Shown: piece by piece, positions 12,401-26,447 of the stretch
Layout of the letters: each line of letters opens with the position of its first letter
How positions within the stretch are numbered: the first letter of the stretch is position 1
NCBI GenBank assembly: GCA_013397935.1
Contig: VZRN01006817.1
Coordinates: forward strand, 609,996-673,995
Origin: Dasyornis broadbenti
Taxonomy: Eukaryota > Chordata > Aves > Passeriformes > Dasyornithidae
DNA length: 64,000 nucleotides
Direction: 5' to 3'
Made by a program: the position numbers and the translations under genes
Notes under the pieces: generated by a model
Databases searched by the model: none
What the model was told of the DNA's origin: nothing
Seen by the model: only the letters and a program-made list of their open reading frames with translations

Positions 12401-15400
12401 CAGCTGTTGACAGGAATGGCCATGCCCAGTTTTATTTCAGAGTGTCTTATTTTTGCAAGACATTTTTCATGGATAGATTTGTTACCCTCTTTAGGATTCA
12501 AGGTGCTTGAAGTTGTTTTCAGGAACTGAAATTCGCTATTGTCAGCTGGTGATTTTAGAGACAGTAAGTGGGCATGGGCAGCCTTCTGGTTTGGGGCAGA
12601 GTTGCCCTTCAGTGAGGGTGTAACTGCAGTTTAGTAGTGGAAGAGTTCTGTGGGTTCTTTCAGTCTTTCAGAATTCTTTCAGAATTCAGTCTTGGTCTCT
12701 TTTTCACAAGTTTGACTGAATTCAAGTTTGTGTCTATCATTGTGTTAACAAGTGGGAAGGTATGAAAGTGGAATGGGAAGATAGGAGGTTTTAACTTAAA
12801 TAAAAACAACTACTAGAGAAGACAATGTGACCTGATAAAGTGTTTTTCACAAATACACGTGAACACCAAGCTCTGTTTTTTCTGCTTTCTGCCTCTTGTC
12901 TGTAACCAAAGTGTTTTACTACTATTCCTGTTATGAGAAGTTGGTTTCACATATCATAAAAGGAAGCCAACCTTGTTTTTGTTTTGCCGATCACTTTTTA
13001 AGAGTTCCCTCTGCTCTTTCAGTCTTTACTCTGCACTGTAGTGTTTCGTCTGTGTCACTCTTGACATGTTCCAGAGTCCATTGGATGAATTTGTTTAGAG
13101 AAGCAGTTCTTTTATTTATGTCTTTAGAAGCACAAGAATGGCCAAAATATGTCAGCAAAAGTTTGCTGAATGATCCCACAGATAAACTTTTGTCACTGCT
13201 AGAAGAAAAGCACCATTTGATTGAATTGGCATTTTAATGCTAACACTGTGTATATTCAGTAATAAAATCATCTTCCCTAATCTGTGACAATTTCCAAGGT
13301 GACTGTGAGTGAGGTGAATGTACTGTACTGGGAGTGCTGTTCTTAGAGACTTAGGCACTTTTTTTTTTTAAATGTGTAGCTTCTTTTTTTGCATAGAAAT
13401 ACTTAACTATAACACTGTGTGATTTGTGGAATGTTTGTTTGAGCAATGTGTACACCAACACATGGAAATGGTGGCTGCTAAGCTGGAACCAGGGTCAACT
13501 TGGAGGCATCTGTTGTCACATGCTCTTTGGTCTGAGTTGGTGGGTAGTGGGTTTATATCAAGGATAGCTTAAAAATCACAACACGGCACAAAGCCTTAAA
13601 TAGACAGTTGCATAAGGGAACATTTAATTCGTGGTTTGTTACCCATAAGGGAATGGGCTTCAAGTTTTTGGTATTATAAAGGTCTAAATGTAACCTGGGA
13701 AATGAAGTCAGGAAACCAATAACTGAATATTTCAGTTGAGGGTGAGATGCTATTTAATTTAAAGTTAAAAGGTGTCAAACCACTTGCATAACAAACAGAT
13801 GATCTCTCAAAGGAAGGTTTCTGTGTGTAACTCTTGGTATAATGAATGCTTAGCTCCTGTGATTAGCAGCGGAGTGGGCCATGATATAAAGTACCAGGCA
13901 TCCAGACAGCATGATCATTCTTGAAATATCAACAGCTGGTTTACACAAGTAAGTCAGTGTGTAAAAAATAATAACTGTATATGGTAGTGTTGCATCATTC
14001 AAGCTTCAGAACTTAATTCTTTAGATAAAGAATGTTTAGGTACAGAGTAAGTTGAATACTTTATGCCATGAAAGTTACAAGCATGTAACTTTACAAAAGC
14101 ATCACACATTTAGTTGTGTAATATGTCTGAAGAGACCAGAGTTTTAGTGTGGTGCAGTCTGCCTTATCACTATAGTTGAGTGGAATGAGTGATTTGTGTA
14201 TCACTGAGCAAATACTCTGTGTACTACAACATCTTTCAAGGGGTAGATAACTGAGGATTTTGTTTCTGGTTCTTCTTTGTGTGGTGTATTGTGGGTTTGG
14301 TGTTTGTTTTGATGAGAAATTCTGAGCAAATCACTATTCCTGACTCAGCTTTCTTTTTCAAGACATTTGATGTTATTTAGCTGGTTTGAGAGCACAACAC
14401 AGTTTTCTGCTTTTCCTTTTCCCTCCACCCACTCCTGCAGATTCCTGCTGGAAGAGGTACTGAGATTCTCTGTGCCGAATGGCATGGGCCTGGGCCAAAG
14501 CTATGCCAGCCATTTCTGATTGTTTTAAAGCGTTTGGAGCAGCAGTTGTGTTGTTATATATTCATTCTAACAGCACTGCTTGTCAAACCATTTAGATTAA
14601 TTAGAGCTGCAAAAGTAAAAATGTGTTTCAAAACCTAGAATTAGTGTAAACACTTTTGGGAGCACTTCGGGAGATTCTGAGACGGACTCTAGGAATATTT
14701 GTGATAAAAGCAGTCTTTGCCATTGCTGTATCTTCGACCGTAAAAACCATGGTGCTAATGTGCTGCTGAACTGTCTATAAGGAAACAGAGGCGCTGACCT
14801 CACTTCTTAATTTGAGGAGATAAATTATATAAACTACATTAAACAGTGAGATAAGAGCTAACACTTTCATTTAAGGGTTTTCAGTTAGTTGAAGTTGGTG
14901 TGGAATTATCTGACCATTTATTTTTGTTGAAGTGCTGATTCATCAAAATTGACATTTTTGCTGGAAACACTTGTTTTGGCAACTTTCCATCATGCTGACA
15001 TCCTGGGTCACATGGTTGGAGCCTTGAGCTTCCTGTTCCAGTCATTCCACAGTCGGTAGCTGTAGCTGGTAAGGTGGCTGAGGATTTTCAGCTGTGGTAG
15101 TGTTGTGATCCCACTGTTTTTAGGTGTTTCTATCCACACAGATCTTACAGTTTCAAATGTTATTGTCACATGCTGTTCCACTTCAGTGGTAACTAAGCAA
15201 GGCTTAGATGACAGTAAAACACCTACTGCTAAAAAAGAGTACAGCCCTTTGCACATCCCCAGTTCTCATTCCTTTTGTCAGCTCTTCCTCGTTCTAGCTT
15301 TGTGGTTTGTCCTGCACTGGGTGTTCCCTAGAGGGAAGGCAGGATCAAGGCTTGTCAAGGACACCGGAATTTTAATACCTGTCCTGCAAGACCCTAGAAG

Positions 15401-17736
15401 GCAAGAAGGTGATAAAAATAAAGGTTTGGGGTATTTTTTTGTGAGGCAGAAACAGAGGAGCTGAAGAGAGATGGAGCCTCTTCCCCTTTTCAGAAGTTTT
15501 AGCTTCCTGTGCTGATTGACCTGTATACTTCCATTGTATATTCTGGTTAACATATAGGGATGCTAATTATCTGTTAGTTATTTTCACAGGCAATTTTTTT
15601 TTAATAGTTGCTAAGCTATTGTATCAGTTTTCTGATTTTTGCTCACTGGTGTTTTTTCTCTAAGGTTATTACAGACTTTAAGACCCTTTTCAAGTTCTAT
15701 GTTATCCGTATTTAAAGGTCTGATTTTCACGGTGACTTATCGAAGTCCACACTATGAAATGCAGAAACATCTTTCTTTATTACTTGTCAAAAGCAATGTC
15801 ATTAAATTACTACATCAGCCTTCTAATTCACTCTGTGATTTGTTCGTCTTTTGTCTCAGCACTAAGCAGCTTACTTTGTGAAAGTTGTATTGTCTTTAAA
15901 TACCTGAGCACATGCAAAAGAAGAAATAGACACAGTTATTAACAGACCCTTTTTAACATTTGGTAGATGTCCTTGCTCCATCAGCTTCTAGCACAGGATG
16001 CATTCTTGCTTCCAGAGGTGGGATTGAGAGAACAGAAAAGAAGTAGCATCATTGTAGTGCCAAAATAAATAGCTCATGGGCCTCATGTACCACTCCAATC
16101 TTGTCAAGACAGGCTGTTAACTACATGTTTGAGCTGCTTAGCAGTGTGGGGATTGGATACTACTGTGGTGGGGTGGCATAGTTAGGGACAGGCTGTTCTG
16201 CAAAGTAATACCTGTTTTCTCTGATAATTTTCTCTTAAATATGCACAGCTCAAAAACACTCTGGGCACAGATTAGTGCTTCCTGTGGAGGGTTGAAGCAA
16301 ATGGGCAGCATTCCCATGAGAGGTACTACAAGAGCTAATGTTGCTCTGTCCAAGAAGTTTCATCAAGAACTCTGCTGGCTGTGTAGCTTTCCACATATTT
16401 AATGCATGGGTATCTGGAGCCTTTTGCTACTCTGCCAATGTGATTAAAAGCCAAAAGTTGTTGGTGATAGATGGCAGTTTTCGCTCCTGACCTTGGGTCA
16501 CATGTGAGAGTGCAGAGGAAAGGGTTGCTGCACAACACTGTTGTACTCTTAATTAGCTCCTCTGAGGTTACAGATTTATGCATCTGAGGTTTGTGTAGCT
16601 GAGAAAAGCCATGTACACAGCTTTTTACTTTGAGTGTATGAGATTGGGTTATGTTAAACTAACACTGAGCAAACGCATACAAAAAACTGATGGGTCGAGG
16701 AGTTGAGAGTAGGCTAAAAACAGGGGGAAAAGTGCCATTAGTAGCTAATATATGATGCATGTGTGCATCCTGCAGGTATGAGAGTCACTCCCAATTCGCA
16801 ATTTGTTGCTCAGTTTTGGTCAAACAGGGCCCCAGCTTCATCTCCCAGTGACCTCCCAACCCAGTGGCATCCGTGCAGGTCTGTAACAGGGCACCCACAT
16901 GGGACAAGACCCTACTCCAAATGCTGTGCCTACTGGACATGCTTCATTCAGTGCCTTTGTTTTCATTAAACTTCAAGGAATCTAGCTATGATGTGCCTCT
17001 TTTTAGATTATCAAGTTTTTGTCTTTCCATTGTTCACAGGGAAAGTTGCTATGGGCTTTTTTTGTTTATTTTCAGAAATTTTGCCCATTAGTCAACGTGT
17101 CAACATGCAGTTCATTGTAGGGACGCACACCAGGAAAAGCAACACATAGATCTCTGGTATTATGTTTTCCTGCAACAATCTCTATGTGTGAACTTTATTT
17201 AAATTATCTAGGGAAAGTTTGCTTTGGTTTTGTATTGAAAAAAACCCCTAGTCTCTGCTTTGACAGAAGTTTTGTATCTCTCTAGAAAGAGCTGTCTGTA
17301 GGGGAGGAGATGATAGCCCTGCTTAAATACAGACGTTGGTGACTTCACTTAGTCCCAGATAAAGCTGCCTCAGTGTCATCAGTTTGGATTGGTGACTCTT
17401 TGCCTTTGAAAAGAAAAAAAAAACCACATAGTAACCTCTCGTTAGGATTTAAATGAAAGCTCTGTTCTTGCCAAACTAAGCAAGCCTTATTTCTTTGGCT
17501 GTTATCTGGGACCTCAAAAATGGCACAAATCCTTTTTCCTTCTGTGTGACAGCCAGAAAATGATCTTTGAGGGGAGACTTTCCTTTGCGATTCTTAGGTA
17601 CTTAACTGCCTGAGCTGAGCTAGCCTCCTCAACAGCCTTTACAGTCACTGGAGAAGGGTGGCATTCTCCTTGGGCTAAGTCAGAGCAGTACTGTAACCTC
17701 TGCTAAAAGCTATTTCTTCCCACCTTTTGTTTGAGG

Positions 17737-18140
17737 AGCCCCTCTGCCCAGCCCTGTGAGGCACATCAGGAGTGCTGTGTCCAGCCCTGGGATCATCAGG
17801 ACAGGAGGGACTTGGAGCTCCTGGAGCAGGGCCAGCAGAGGCTGCAGAGATGAAGGAGCTGGAGCATCTCCCTGCCCAGGAAAGGCTGAGGGAGCTGGGG
17901 CTGCTCAGCCTCCAGAGGAGCCCCAGCTGAGAGGGGCCCTCAGCCCTGGGTGTCCCTGGCTGCAGGGAGGGCTCTGAGCAGGGCCTGGGCTCTGCTCCAG
18001 GGGCCCAGCCATGGCACCAGAGGAACAGGCAGGAGCTGAGCCCAGGGAGTTCCACCTGGACATGAGGCAGAACTTCTGTCCTGGACAGTGCCCAGCCCTG
18101 AACAGATTGTCCAGGGAGGGTGTGGAGTCTCCCCTTCCCC
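17737..18140 (+). mobile_element. CR1-type LINE fragment, + orientation, truncated at both ends
   Basis: CR1 is the dominant non-LTR retrotransposon of birds. This fragment shows the typical end of the CR1 reverse-transcriptase ORF and its downstream region: a 'GTGCTGTGTCCAGCCCTGGG'-like stretch, then 'CTGGAGCAGGGCCAGCAGAGG', then 'AGGCTGAGGGAGCTGGGGCTG' variants followed by a 'CTCAGCCT' stretch. It is much more GC-rich than the surrounding intron. The reading frame is broken and the octamer-repeat 3' terminus is missing; homology fades into a pyrimidine-rich run near 18140. It is a dead fragment with no coding potential. Confidence 0.85.
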
Positions 18141-18839
18141 CCTTTTTATAGGAGTCCTCATGGTTATGCACTGATGTCTGAATTTGCTTTGGAAAATCTA
18201 TTAGATGTTAACCCAGTGTAGAGGAGCACTGAAGGGCTCTGAGTAGAGGAGATTTTTATACTGAAAATCTTAAGGGGATAATAAAGTCATCAGTATGTAC
18301 AACCCTGTAATTTTATGTATTACTTGGAATTTCAGCTTCTTAGCTTCCCCGAGTACAGAGTGTGGTATTGAACACTGTCCTAGAAAAGGGTTTGTTTACA
18401 GAATGAACTCATGCTGCTCTGGAAAAGCCCTTCCTCAAGCAAGTAGTTATGTCAGCTCACTCAGTTGATCCTGTAGAAATGAGACAATTAGACTTGAAGT
18501 GGAAAAAGTACCTTGCTGCCCCCACCCCCTTTCTTCAAATTTCTGAGTTGTGACTTGGAGATTAGCATTGTTACAGATGTGGGAAGGGAGTAAATTAAAA
18601 GAAGCTTTTAGGAGGTATCTGTTGGTGTCAATTAGTCCATTTTCTTTTCCCATGCTGTGGAAAAGCTGTAGTGCCTATTTTCTTGGATATTTAATTAGTA
18701 AAGGCAAACTAAATATGACTTTGTTTCCACTATCAAGTAACAAAGTATATCCTTCTGGTCTAGCTGTCCCTTTTATGCAATTGGTGTGGTTCTATCAAGC
18801 TCGTAGTGGCAGGCATTGAGGAAAAGTTCCCTGTTGAAC

Positions 18840-19280
18840 CATCCAAGGCCACTCAAGCAGTCACTCTTGCACCACCTGAGCTGGGACTGAAGCTCCTTCC
18901 AGCTGCACACCCCACACTCACAGGCAGACCACATTTCCCACAGCAGAGTGTCAGATGTGTTGATCCTTAACATAATTTTATATTGGTGCAATAACTAAAT
19001 AACAAAATAACAGCTGGAGCGAGGTGCCTCTGAGGAGGGACCTGAACAAAGGAAACCTTGGGCTTTTATACGCTCACAGTGTAAGTGGAGGAAAGCCTGG
19101 GAGCTGTCACTCCTGGCTCTGAGTGTGGTCACCTGGCTGTGCCACAGGTCCCTGTGCCCTTTGTTATCCAGAGGTTGGTCCTCTGCCTCCTCACTGTTAA
19201 CCCTGGAAAACCAACCTGTCCTGGCAGCTCCCTGTGCAGTCCACAAAACAGAAGAGGAGCAAGGTTATAAAGAGTTAAGA
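18840..19280 (-). mobile_element. Possible solo LTR-like element (minus strand)
   Basis: Read on the minus strand, this GC-richer block has an LTR-like order: a promoter-like region, a TATAAAAG box (complement at 19063-19070), then sequence ending near an AT-rich stretch containing ATATAAAATT (complement around 18973-18982) that could serve as a degenerate polyadenylation region. The wording of the part around 19008-19050 resembles passerine LTRs as I remember them, but I cannot confirm the family. No matching second LTR, gag or pol reading frame is visible nearby, so it would be a solitary LTR. The boundaries are approximate. Confidence 0.35.
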
Positions 19281-19434
19281 TTCCTCTGAATAAGTTCACC
19301 ATCTGTATTTCTAACACACTTGGGGGAAATTCACACTGTTGCCACCACTTCTCTATATTAGTAGAATTACTCTGAATTGCTTAATGTAATTAATTTTCCA
19401 AACATGTTTTTCTCCTCAGTGGTAATCCCAAACT

Positions 19435-19482
19435 CTGGGGTTTTTGTTGGTTTGTTTGAGTTTTTGGGTTTTTTTGTTCAGC
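19435..19482. repeat. G/T-rich low-complexity tract
   Basis: T-runs separated by G doublets and triplets. It belongs to the same class of low-complexity sequence as 2690-2760. Confidence 0.5.
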
Positions 19483-20780
19483 TGCAGAACTGGAGATCCA
19501 TTTTATTACAATTCAGTTCAGAGAAGAGTAGTCAAAGAGTAATTGTCAATAAAGCAGATTAAAGCCTTTGGTAAAATTGGATAACAACCATGAAGGGATT
19601 ACTGTTCATGACTTGTAACAAAGGAAAGTATTATCTGACACAGACCAAGGAATGGACAGACTAAAGGGGACCTGATATGAAAGGAGTAAATTAAATGTAG
19701 AGCAAAAGACAATCTTTTTGGGTGTGTCCACAGTCAGTTTTCAGAAATTGTTGCACTTGAGATTTGAGTTCATCACGGGTGTACATAAGCTCAGCTCCTG
19801 AGGACAAGAATGTCCATACACGTGCACACATCATACGGAATTTTACTTACGTTTTTCTACAAGTGCTAGCTGGTGCAAAACATTGAGGGGTCAGGTTGTA
19901 TGAGAATGTTATACATTTATTTCCATGAAAAATGTAACCTTAAAGGAAAACCCAGAACACAGATGTATTAACCATACTTTGCATTGGGACAGAAATAATA
20001 TACAGCAAAACTTGTAAGTTATACATGGCTTGGGCACAAGTCTCAAGGTTTCTACAGTCGTGCTCAGTGCTGCCACTATTGATGAAGCTGTCTTTTGGCC
20101 CCAGTCTTTTTCACCTTGAAGATTGTGAGAGTTTTGGAGTACAAGTGCTTTGTCCTCTTCAATAAAAGGATCCTAACGCTGTCCTGCTTCCAAGAGAGTG
20201 AATCATGGTTGCTTGGTGAACTTGATTTGATGGCGAACAGATGCAGTGTTCAGTCAGCTTGAGAAACAACTAATTTGTAGTGGAGAGGAACAGTGTTACA
20301 CCAAGTGCTAAAACATCTGCTTTTGGAGGTAACCGGGATATAGTGGGGACAGTGGGAGAGCAATAATAAATCAAGTGTGGTTTGAGGGATGAGAAATTTG
20401 ACAGACACTTTGTATCCCTTCAGTCAGTGATCCTACTAAAGCAATTCCTGTAGTGCAAAATGGGCTGAACCCCTCCTTGTATGTCCGTGATCAGGAAGGA
20501 GGTGTGTGTCACAGCTGACAGCAACACCTCTCCTGTTGCATTCCCACTCCTGGGACATAATAGTTGTACTTTGGAGAACAGTTGATCTTGCCTAGCATAA
20601 AGATTACAGGTCAGAATGTGACACAAGTTTACATATTGGGAAATGCAATTTATCTGCAAATATCATTACTAGTCATTAAGTTGGCATTTCTTCTGCTTAG
20701 CTCTCGCTTGCTGTTGAAGTGCAGTTCTGGGGAGTTGTATCAAGATGTTTTTACCACAACATTGGCAGTAGCACCGGGTT

Positions 20781-21610
20781 ATCACAGAATCACAGAATAT
20801 TCATATTTGGACAGGCCCACAAGGATCATGGAGTCCAGCTCCTGGCCCTGCACAGACACCCCAACAATCCCACCCTGTGCATCCCTGAGAGCAATGTCCA
20901 AACGCTCCTGGAGCTCTGGCAGCCTCGGGGCCGTGCCCATTCCCTGGGGAGCCTGGGCAGTGCCCAAAACCCTCTGAGGGAAGAACCCTTCCCTGATCTC
21001 CAGCCTGAGCCTCCCCCGGCCCAGCTCCAGCCGTTCCCAGGTCCTGTCCCCGTCCCAGAGAGCAGAGCTCAGTGCCTGCCCCTCCTCTTGCCCTCACCAG
21101 AAGCTGGAACTGCGATGTCTCCCCTCAGTCTCCTCCAGCTGAACAGACCAAGTGCCCTCAGTCGCTCCTCACGAGCTTCCCCTCGAGGCCCTTCACCATC
21201 CTCGTGCCCTGCTTTGGACACTCTCTAATGGCTTTATGTCTTTCTGATCTTGTGGCACCCAAAAGTTCACACGATATTTGAGGTGAGGCTGCCCCAGCCC
21301 AGGGCAGAGCAGGACAATCCCTCCCTGGCCCGGCCGGCCATGCTGGGCCTGGTGCCCCAGGACAGGGATGTCCCTCTTGGCTCCAGGGCACTGCTGCCTC
21401 ATGTCCAGCTGGCCATGGACCAGCACCCCCCGTGCCTTTCCCTGGCTCTGCTTTCCAGCCTCTCCTTCCCTTTCTGACCATGCATCCAGGGCTGCCCCAT
21501 CCCAGGTGCAGAACCCGGCACTTTCCCTCATTGACCTTGAGATGGTTGGTGGCTGCCCAGCCTTCTCAACTGTCCAGGTGTCTCTGCAGGGCCTCTCTGA
21601 ATGTGTGAGA
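20781..21610 (-). mobile_element. CR1-type LINE 3' fragment, minus orientation (copy 1)
   Basis: The low-coordinate edge starts with ATCACAGAATCACAGAAT, the reverse complement of the octamer repeats that end CR1 elements. The body, read on the minus strand, is the terminal part of the CR1 ORF2 and 3' region (for example the complement of 'CTCCAGCTGAACAGACCAAG' and 'TTTGGACACTCTCTAATGG'). It is 5'-truncated near 21610. A very similar copy in the same orientation lies at 35843-36556; copy 1 extends about 95 bp further toward the element's 5' side. Frames are interrupted, so it is inactive. Confidence 0.85.
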
Positions 21611-24600
21611 TTCCCATTAAATGAAGCAGTAAGTTTGGCTATAGAGCAAAATGAAAACTGGAAATACCAATTTGCAACGAGTGTCCACATATAAGGAGAA
21701 ATGCTTTTTCATGGATTCTGCTGGCTTAAATCCTGCAGAATGTGGGAAGGTAGCTGTTCCCCTTCCTCTTTGACAGTCACCAGTAGTGTTGTTGTCTCCA
21801 ATGGGCTGTTCCAAAGGGTAAATTATGGTGAATATGTATTATGCTTATAAAATGAATTACCCATCATCGTGCTGCGTACCCACAAAATTGCTAAAACCAC
21901 AAATGTATCAGGCACTATTTTTTTTTGAGCAAGCTGTAACTTGGTGGGTTTCTTTTCTCTTTTTTATCCTTTAAAAGTCCAAAGAGTACAGGATCTGTAA
22001 GGAATACAGTAAAAGAGGCACTGTTAGAACTCCCTTCTTGCAACCTATTCCAACAGGGTGTGAATAGTGCCTTATCAGTGCCTGATCTGCTGCCTCCTCG
22101 GTTTCTGCAAACAGAATTCGCCCACTGGTTCAGGGCATTAAGAAATTCTCCCCACCTTTGCCTATTGGATTTTGCTGTGCTCGAGTTTAATGTTCCTCAC
22201 TCTTTATTTTCTCTGTGCCTTTTGTTCTGCATTTTTTTAACAGATGAAACCCTAGTGAGTGAAAACATAGCAACAGATGTTACATGAGATTGTCACATGT
22301 TTAAAGTTGCCGTTTTCTCTTCCTACGTGAAAAACTTGGGAGCATTTTATAGCTGAATAAGAGGGACTGCTAGCTTTCTAATATAATACAGGTGTATACT
22401 AGAAAGGTCTTTCATACCTAACAGTGAGTCTTTAAAGTACTGAACTGTAAATTCACAATATATTTAGATATAGAAAAGATGTTTATTTGTTTCTGAAATG
22501 TCTGTTCGTTTTTATCACGTTCTTATGCTTATTTTACATATATTAGCATATAATTTACTTAATGCATAGTGTTTTGTTTAATGTGATAGCTTTGCAAGTT
22601 AAATGTAAAGAACAATTACATTGTTTTGTTAAAATAGTTGAATGAGTTTTTCTGTAAAACTACTCAAGTTATTCTCTTCTGCGGGAAAAGCTTTGAACTA
22701 GACAGATTTCGTTAAGTTTGCATGATTTGAAAACAAGATAATTGATTTGAACTAGGGGGGCTTCTTTGGTACTAGCACTGTTTTGATGTTTTCTGCACAT
22801 CTCTAAATTTTTCCCTCCCGTTGTCTTGTCACCAACACATCTCTTTCACCTCTTTGGAGGATTTCTCAGTGGGGTAAGAGCAGAGGAAGGTAGCCAGCAG
22901 TAGGTGTAAGGAAAGGAGCTTTTGGGCCTTTCTGCATCAACTCTCCGCCCTCTGTATTGATGTGGGAGAGAGATGGAAGAGTGGCAGCCTTGAGTGCAGC
23001 AACTGCGAGCAGAAGGATCAGTTTTATGGGTAAAGTATTTATTGGGCAAGAAAGAAACATTATTTAAATAAGTAAAATATTGCTGGAATCTTATTTTATG
23101 CTTCTGTCAGCGTCAAAGTTGCACACAAAGAAAACTGGGGTTTTTGCTGACATTGAAAATCTCTGATTTTACATAAGATGGGCAATTTCTAGAGGCCACT
23201 TACGTATGCAATAGTTCCCCACATTGTTGCTAAACAAATGTAGACTTCCCCTTCCCAGAATTTTTAGTATATAATTTTATAATTTTTGTAGTATCAATTT
23301 CTCAATTGCCCTCCCAAGCAGCAGCTGACTTTCAAAACTTGCTGTCTTAGCTAATTAAATTGCTCAAAATGTGATTTTTTTTTTTCCCCCTGCAGATGTT
23401 ATAGGGAAAAAAGGAAAGAACACTTCTCCCTTTGTAAGCAGCCTGTATTTTGTAAAATCTTTTAATACCATTTAGTATAATTTTTTTTACATTCTGTGAG
23501 CTGATGGCAAATTATCAGTAGTTTTTTTCTGCTGAGCAATTCACACTTGAGATGAAAGTTTTAAACTAGAGTGAGTTTTATACCTGAATGATTGGAAACA
23601 TACTTGGGTTTTTTCCCTTAGTGTAATACTTGGTGAGTATTTTCTTTGTGCCTTGTTAGAAGATGTCTTGTGAGTGAGGCCTGTCCTGTGGCCAGGATTT
23701 GTAATTTTTTTCCCACTTTTGATGTGTCTCTGTGCTGGAAGTAATTTGTATGCAAGTGTCTGGTTAATGGTGGCTCTTATTCGAAGGGCAGGTGAGTGAC
23801 CTGCAAAAGAAGTTTGTAGGGAGAAATGCTAATTACCTGGGTTTAAAGCTGTTTTAATTGATTTTTAACTTCAGAATTCCAGGTGCATAATAGTTGCCAT
23901 AGAATGCATAGCCATTTTTCCATAAAAATTGAATCCAAGTACTTAATATTTAACTGTTTACAGTAGGAATGGAAAAGTAAAAGCAAAAGCATTCTTACTT
24001 CCTTTACAGCAAAATCTAATCTAGAAAAAGCTTGAGTGAAGTCTCAGACATCTGTTATTTGATATTAATGTTTTCAGTATGAAAATGAGGTGGTGCTTGT
24101 TCCATCTGAGTATAAAGCCTTTGGCCAGTATTCATACATTTCGGGGGCCTCTAAACGCTCTGGGTAAACATTGTTTCTTCTCAATAAAAGCCAAGTCCAC
24201 CTTGGTTTGTATCTCCAGAATTAGCTCCCGAATCAATCTTGAGTGTAATGTAACCGGTCTCATTACCCATTAATTACAATGTGTCCCTTTATTTCTACTC
24301 TTCTTAGCCTCTATACATCTCTCCTCTTTCTCCCACTCCCTTATTTTGTGTTTTGTTTTGTAATGAACCTCGTGTAGCTTTTGGTTAAAAACAAGGCCGT
24401 ATTCAATGTAATTTTGTGGTGTGAAAAGACTAATTGGCGTGTGCCACTTTCTTACAGGAGAATAAGTGATTTAGTGATTCTAGTGAATGATCAAAGTGGC
24501 ATCAGGTTGGTTTCGCTATCAGCAAACTGGTAAACCACAAGGACAGGAACTGCACTGCAAATGTACTGAGCCCCTAGATGACATGAATGAATTGAATTTT

Positions 24601-26432
24601 TTTAAAAGAGCCTAGGGAATGATGGTTACTTGTAAAAGTAAGCCTGATTTACATAGCAAACAATAGGATGAAAACGATGAAAGAAGAATTAGCAGAGTGC
24701 TGAAATATGATGTGGAGGGTAAGATTCAGCTTGGCTTGGCAGAGCATTAAAGTTCTGTAGGGCTTCTTGGAGGAGTCGTGAATCAAGAACATAAAAATCA
24801 TCCACTTGGTAGCAGTGTACCAAGAGAAGGGCTGGATAACAAGGGAGTATTTTACTGATGAAAGACTTGAATGATAAAAAAGAAATCTCACTGAGGACAA
24901 AGTGCAAAAGGATCTCATGAGACTGAACATGTTGTTCCCCAGTTTCAGCTGATGGAAGGCAGGTCATATCTCTGATAGTTTTTTTGACCTAATCTTCTCT
25001 TCTGTTGTTCCTGGCTGTGCCATTCTGCCCTTCCATGTTTTAGCACAGGTACTCACTTGACGTTATGGTGACCTGCATCGGGGGATTGATGGGCCCCAGC
25101 TGAGAGTAAACTTGCATTAAATCAGAAAATAAAGTGAAATGAGTGGGTCTAGGTTAAAAATTGTTCCCGTTGTAAGCTGAATCTGCATTAAGGATTGCTG
25201 GGATGGCTATAAAAGTACATTCTGTTTGCTGCATGTAGGTGATGTATCTGTGGAGTACCTGATACGGAGCAGTTCATAACTGCAAGCCTTACACAGCAAT
25301 GTGGGATCCCTAGATTTTTGTTTGTGAGAAACAGCCCAGAATGCCAAATGGCAGATTTGTCTCTCTTGCCTTCATTCACTGGACAGCACAATTGGCAAAT
25401 ATGACTCTGCTCTTGCCATGGAGAAGTGTGTGTGTTTCTAAGGCTTCAGTTTAACACGCAAGTATAGGGAAAGATCTTCCTGCCCTACCTGCATTCAGGA
25501 TATAGAGGGAGATATGGAGAATAATTCTCACAGTTTTTTATTGAAATATAAGAAACAAGTTTGATTACAACTGGGCTGAAAAAGCAGGGAATGAAAATTT
25601 ATAGTAGCAGCTGACTTATCTAGTTTCAACCCAAAAGGCTCTTTGAAATTACAGTATTCTGAATCCTCATTTACAAACGAAATATATGCAGTGTAAATGC
25701 TAATATTTTAGTGCAAGTCCCTTTAAAGAAACAAATGTTTTTCATTGTACAAAGAAAGTAAATTTTATCTGAGAAAGATGAAGAACTGTGATGCCACTGT
25801 TTCCTCTCTGCTTTCCCCCACTTGTAGATTTAATGTAGCTAAATATTCTTTTGTACAAGCTTTCATAATTTTGTTCAGCTCACAGGTGTGCAGATTTGCA
25901 CCTTTTAGTAGGTTCTTAAAGACCTATTTGGAAGGTGTATTTCTGTGGGCTCCTCCTGGGCGATGCTTGAGGCATTGCCAGAGCAGACCTCTGTGAAACT
26001 CCTCAGCCCTGCAGAGTTACCCAGCATGTGTTCCTGGCTCAGCTTCTTTCCTGGCCTCTTGAGAGACTCTGTCACAGTTGTTGGTTTGCGGTGTTTTTGT
26101 TCGTGTGTTTGTTTTTCTGAAAGTCTGTCAAAGCTGTCAGCTGGTTTCCTCTATTTTCATGTTATATTTGAAGAACCAAAGTAAGTTGGAAGGCAAGAAA
26201 TTTCCTTCTTTTGTCCATATCCTGTTACATTAATTATGTTTTAATTTTCTGTTGGCCTACCTGCTTTCTGAACTTGGCAGGGTCTGGTGTATTATATCTG
26301 GAGTGATTCCTGTGCAGAGGGCTGGCTGGAGTTTTCCAAAGCATATTTGCATCTTGCTTCTGTCTTGCAGACAGCAAGGGTCTAGGGATGGCATTAATCG
26401 GTAACAGAGAGAGAAAATTGTATCCCTCTCTG

Positions 26433-26447
26433 TTTTTTTTTTTTTTT
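26433..26447. repeat. T15 homopolymer
   Basis: Fifteen consecutive T residues with no recognisable retroposed sequence on either side. Confidence 0.8.

Noticed and set aside
17675..18171. Proline/serine/glycine-rich ORFs on the minus strand
   Set aside because: They are antisense to a CR1 fragment and not a gene.
20719..21694. Several long overlapping ORFs on both strands (also at 35808-36728)
   Set aside because: They are shadows of GC-rich, stop-poor CR1 sequence. The same set recurs at both CR1 copies, and none is an intact reverse transcriptase.
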